Position numbers and translations under genes: made by a program
DNA from: Larix sibirica
Lineage: Eukaryota > Streptophyta > Pinopsida > Pinales > Pinaceae
NCBI GenBank assembly: GCA_004151065.3
Contig: NWUY0300022617.1
Location: forward strand, 11,601 to 23,167
Reading direction: 5' to 3'
Length of the DNA stretch: 11,567 nt
The notes under the pieces: model-generated
What the model was told of the DNA's origin: nothing
Databases searched by the model: none
What the model saw: the letters and a program-made list of their open reading frames with translations, nothing else
Shown here: positions 8,417 to 11,567 of the stretch, piece by piece
How the letters are laid out: every line of letters begins with the position of its first letter
Numbering within the stretch: the stretch's first letter is position 1

Positions 8417-8792
8417 GACAGCAGCCATGCGTTTAATCAATTATAAAATACAATACAAAAAGGAAACATGCCTGAGCCGACAACAATCATGAATATGGCA
8501 TACAGTAAAAAACCAACACGCCTGAGCCAAAAGAGTTATATTCCCTTTTGATGCTACTGAACTAAAACCAATTTATGCTTAATACCCGCAGCAAAACCCT
8601 CATGCAACAATCAAGACAAAAAATCAAAACAAAGAAATGAAACGCAAATTCCAAACTCAAAGGGAAATCCCCAAATTCACACCTAACCTTCCTTTTCCAA
8701 GAAGCCAACCCCCCCCCTACAGTGATAAAGCAAATCTAAGGGGATTCAGGAACGTATTTAAAACTCTGAAATACATATTGTAAGAAAATTAC
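8417..8792. other. Non-coding stretch, nothing recognised
   Basis: A-rich plus strand with no useful frame. It contains a C9 run at 8709-8717 and two short GCCTGAGCC words near 8470 and 8520. If the minus-strand exon at 8793-8918 is real, this would be its first intron. Confidence 0.5.
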
Positions 8793-8918
8793 CTGCTCTC
8801 TTCGCACGAGTTCTAGGGCAGCAATCATCTCCACTCCAATTCGCATACCCAGTAGGACATTGGTAAACCAACTAAAACAAAGTTCGTCGAGCCCCCCACC
8901 CCCGATCGTGTGTCTAAC
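8793..8918 (-). CDS. Possible unassigned exon ending at a GT splice donor
   Basis: A minus-strand frame opens after TAA 8921-8919 and reads 42 codons to CAG at 8795-8793, directly before GTAATT, a fair plant splice donor. It includes GLDELCFSWFTNVLL and GMRIGVEMIAALELVRREQ, which looks protein-like, but I know no family for it. The first in-frame Met is only 18 codons before the donor. A second frame (CPTGYANWSGDDCCPRTRA) is also open here, so the coding frame is not settled. The segment could equally be an untranslated first exon. Confidence 0.2.
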
Positions 8919-9211
8919 TTAGAAGTAAACCCCGGCTAAAATAGAACTCCATGGAAGTTTTTTAGAGAACACATGGCAGTTGGCCTTCAAACAAGTGGCG
9001 ACGCAGTATAAACTAACCTCTTCACTTAAAACCTACTTAGTTCCACTCCGATAGTTAGTTTTTCCGCACAAGTTTTTTTTCTTCCCAATAAGGAACTACT
9101 TCCTCAAATTTCTCGGTCTCCTCTCACTAAGGAGGCCCACCTCCTTAAATTTTTGGACCTCGCCTTCCACCCTTAGTGGAATGCTTAGTGGCAACTGTCG
9201 TGGCATAGCTT
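8919..9211. other. Intergenic stretch, nothing certain
   Basis: No convincing frame. Local CT-rich words (CTCCTCTCACTAAGGAGG near 9118-9135) form a short inverted repeat of CTCCT and AGGAG. It lies between a possible minus-strand exon and a possible plus-strand gene. Confidence 0.4.
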
Positions 9212-9489
9212 CACGTGAATAGTTTAATAATGCTATCATTTAAATGCTAACCAAGGTGGATAATCCTATGGATTCAACGTAATTAAAAGGATGGGGAAAA
9301 AGTTATGATAATGTAAAGGGTTTTGACTATAGGCAAAATACACCCATTTTTAACCATGGTGGAATGCTTGTTGGCAGGAGACTGAACCTCAACAGGGTGC
9401 TTACTTAAATGCAAATTAATGTGATGTGCATCGTGGCAGTCCCTACGTTGTTGATTCACGTGATGGCTTGGGTTTTTGCGTAAACCCTA
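9212..9489. promoter_or_regulatory. Possible promoter segment: two G-boxes and a telo-box
   Basis: Perfect G-boxes CACGTG lie at 9212-9217 (in TTCACGTGAA) and 9457-9462 (in ATTCACGTGATGG), and AAACCCTA, a plant telo-box, at 9482-9489. G-boxes bind bZIP and bHLH factors, and telo-boxes are common near the start of housekeeping genes. The elements lie 165-442 bases before the candidate ATG at 9654. No clear TATA box was seen. The motifs are short and can occur by chance. Confidence 0.3.
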
Positions 9490-9653
9490 GCTACGTATTG
9501 AAAACCACTAAAAAGTATTACCTCCATTCATTTACATGGTTTGTTGTATGAGCCAGCAAGCTCTCGAAATCATCGGGGCTTTGAACTTTCTTTTAACCCT
9601 TCCAGGGTTTGAAGGTGAATCCCTTCCACACCAGGTTTTCGGTGACTGTAAGC

Positions 9654-9947
9654 ATGACCACAAGGTTTGATGGAGAAGATCATGGCGCTACTTCAGTTAT
9701 GATGCCTGGAATTGAAGGTAAGCTAGCCATTCCAAATTTTGACAGGATTTTTTATTGGTAACTTCATTTATATTTGCATTAAGAATTCTCCTTTTAACTC
9801 TTTTAACCAGTGGTTGTATGTTATGTTGTTAGGTTTTTCCTCACGCCATTGTTGGAGTTATGGCGACTGCGAGGGCAGCTTCTAAAGGACACTACGGCCC
9901 TAGTAAGCCTCGGTGATTCCCATGGACACCCTATTCATAGTTCTTGA
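9654..9947 (+). CDS. Candidate small two-exon gene, unassigned
   Basis: Exon 1 runs from ATG 9654 to G 9717 (MTTRFDGEDHGATSVMMPGI, then Glu). The donor GTAAGC begins at 9718, and a pyrimidine-rich tract ends in the acceptor AACCAG at 9810, giving a 93-base intron of normal plant size. The split codon G|TG is in phase, and exon 2 stays open to TGA 9945-9947: VVVCYVVRFFLTPLLELW, RLRGQLLKDTTALVSLGD, SHGHPIHSS. The product would be about 67 residues with one hydrophobic stretch that could span a membrane. I recognise no family. A 40-codon frame from ATG 9548 overlaps the start and could be an upstream ORF. Good splice sites and phase argue for it; short length and lack of homology argue against. 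Confidence 0.3.
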
Positions 9948-10464
9948 AACAAAAGGTGAAGGAGGTCGGTCTGTGTGATTCGTCGAGAGCAACATCACTG
10001 TGTAAATTGGTTTTAATGTTTGTTTGGCCATTGTATGCCTTATGGCAACTCTGTAAAGAGTTTGTAGGGTATCAAACCCTCGAACTGCGACTTAAGTAAT
10101 TCTTGCTTGGGAAGTTGCTTTGGTAATAGAAAAAGAGTTCGGTGGTTTACTAAAATGTTAGTGTAAGAAACTTGAAACCCTTCGGGGTTGAATCCTGCAA
10201 TATAATGTTTATGTTTTGGTTTACTGGGCATAATCCGTCCCTTGTATTTCCACAATAACGTGCAGCTCTTACATTTGAAAGTTGAAAAGATAATATTAAT
10301 AATGCTGAGGTTTTACGCCGAGCTTGGAAACTCAATAATTACAAAATCTCGACTGTGAACATTTTATTTACAAGAGGAAATGTAATTAGACAATGCCCTA
10401 TGTTCACAAAGTTTCTGCGTAAATTAAATTTTGCTATGTATTAACTGATTATATTTTTAAAGTA

Positions 10465-10519
10465 TTGGGCAAAGCCCAAAGCTTAAGAATTCGGTTCTTG
10501 TTAAAAGACAAGGGTCGAA
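10465..10519 (+). other. Two adjacent hairpins
   Basis: TTGGGC-AAA-GCCCAA (10465-10479) is a perfect 6-bp stem with a 3-base loop. Ten bases later TTCGGTTCTTGT (10490-10501) pairs with ACAAGGGTCGAA (10508-10519) around a 6-base loop, 12 pairs of which three are G-U. The G-U pairs work only in plus-strand RNA. A stem like this is not rare by chance in 11.5 kb. The minus strand of the second arm region also reads GGTTCGACCC, a B-box match, but no A box or tRNA fold was found. Confidence 0.4.
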
Positions 10520-10644
10520 CCCCGTCATAGTCGTATATTTATTATTTTAAGTTCTAGGCATGCATTGGCCCATTTGTGAACTCTGTACTTTTAGACTGTG
10601 GAATTGGTTAGTGAAAACCCCTGTTGATACTTTTAGTTAAATAA

Positions 10645-10661
10645 AAAGGCTCTAAGCCTTT
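10645..10661. other. Short hairpin
   Basis: AAAGGCT-CTA-AGCCTTT is a perfect 7-bp stem with a 3-base loop. No T-run follows and no gene is near, so no terminator role is claimed. Confidence 0.5.
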
Positions 10662-11567
10662 ACGGCCATGTTGTCGACTTGACCTAGTTTCAAAGTTCAT
10701 TTCTATACCGTTTGAAATAATGCTGTAGATTTCTTCAATTAATAGTATGCTCAGATGGTGAAGGTTTCATTGAAAAGATTAACATGTATGTTTTAAGGTT
10801 TATAATAGAGTTCAATCTTAATTTGTAAACTGTACATGCTTTAGGATTTGAAATTAAGAAATGATAATGTATATTTGCCTATTGTTATAATAATGATTTT
10901 ATTAGGGTTTTATTGTCCTTCCAGAATGTATCAAGATTTGTTCAGTTGATTGTTAAAACCCTATCCTTAGATGATTTTGGCAGCGTTGCTATTTATAGTT
11001 AATAAAATGTATTAATAAATTGCTTGGAATCCTACAGTGACTCTGTAGTTTGCTTTTGCGATTTAAAATGTAATTATTTTACTGCAAAAACCTATGATAC
11101 TATTGTATGTTATAAATATATAATATTGTTCACTTAGAAGGTTCGTAAGCAGGAAAGAGTTATAATGCTTATAAGTATGCATTCTAGCTTACAAATATAA
11201 TATCTAGAATCGTTCCAACTGTTGGTTTTATGGTGTAAAGATAATAAAATGGCTTAATTGTTTCGATAGTATACATCTGGTTTATGCAGAGATTTATACT
11301 TATCTAAATACTTTGTTTTCTATGAACATATATTTAGTTTTATGAAAATATACACATGGAAAATGAAACAATTCTGCTATAGCATAACTATTATTTAAAG
11401 CTCTGTATTTGATGTTAGTTTATAAAAGAAAACAGAACTAAAGGATTATGTTCCTGAGTTTATTTCAGTATTAATATTATATTTATAATTTTGAGCAGCA
11501 TCGAAGCTTACTATTTCTATTACGAAATCATCTACCTGTTCATAAAGAATCATTCTGATCTATTTAT

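Larger units (their letters stand above)
9948..11567. other. AT-rich non-coding sequence to the window end
   Basis: No frame above about 70 codons that looks like protein. Two minus-strand frames at 10040-10335 overlap each other and have no family features. The sequence could be 3' flank of the candidate gene, a long intron, or decayed repeat. Three hairpins between 10465 and 10661 are the only structure seen. Confidence 0.6.

Noticed and set aside
8790-8870. Cysteine-containing frame CPTGYANWSGDDCCPRTRA as a secreted cysteine-rich peptide
   Set aside because: It is too short, has no signal peptide, and another frame of the same segment is also open; there is not enough to support it.
10040-10335. 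Two overlapping minus-strand frames of 61-71 residues
   Set aside because: They overlap in different frames, have no motifs, and start within otherwise non-coding sequence.
10505-10525. tRNA or tRNA-derived SINE, from a B-box-like GGTTCGACCC on the minus strand
   Set aside because: No matching A box, no cloverleaf and no acceptor stem could be found around it.

Overview
The window looks like nuclear DNA of a seed plant. It holds a long degenerate plant-type LINE, the intron-split remains of a plant polygalacturonase gene, AT-rich spacer, tandem repeats and a two-N assembly gap, and no long intact open frame. The low density of intact genes and the heavy decay suit a large plant genome. A gymnosperm is possible, because the polygalacturonase residues look conifer-like to me, but the sequence does not settle this.

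Layout. Positions 1 to about 4400 (minus strand) are one non-LTR retrotransposon. ORF1 (N-terminal region, DUF4283-like RNA-binding domain, CCHC zinc knuckle, C-terminal tail) runs from 4369 down to 2589. ORF2 (AP-type endonuclease, then reverse transcriptase) starts at 2589 and leaves the window at position 1. The frames carry about a dozen in-frame stops and four frameshifts, so the copy is dead. When read through the breaks, the order and conserved motifs of both ORFs are clear. ORF1 ends and ORF2 begins at a TAATG, sharing one A. Upstream of ORF1 (4370-4800) the sense strand is purine-rich, with a two-copy 30-bp tandem repeat and a telo-box, and may be the LINE leader.

From 4800 to 5270 is AT-rich spacer with a two-copy 38-bp repeat. 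From 6517 down to 5273 (minus strand), four separated blocks in correct order match the GH28 polygalacturonase fold: the middle of the protein, a damaged GPGHG block, the RIK block, and the late VTYKNI block. Stops and lost catalytic residues mark it as a pseudogene. A possible first exon lies at 6962-7288.

From 7450 to 8110 is AT-rich spacer with an NN gap at 7970-7971. From 8113 to 8416 are a 91-bp and a 26-bp tandem repeat. A possible minus-strand exon (8793-8918) and a possible small two-exon plus-strand gene (9654-9947) flank a segment with two G-boxes and a telo-box, so a divergent promoter is conceivable but unproven. From 9948 to the end I see only AT-rich non-coding sequence with a few hairpins.

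The genes do not form a pathway. I found no new defence, regulatory or metabolic system. The most notable points are the TAATG coupling site of the LINE, the well-ordered but shattered polygalacturonase, and the phase-consistent candidate small gene.
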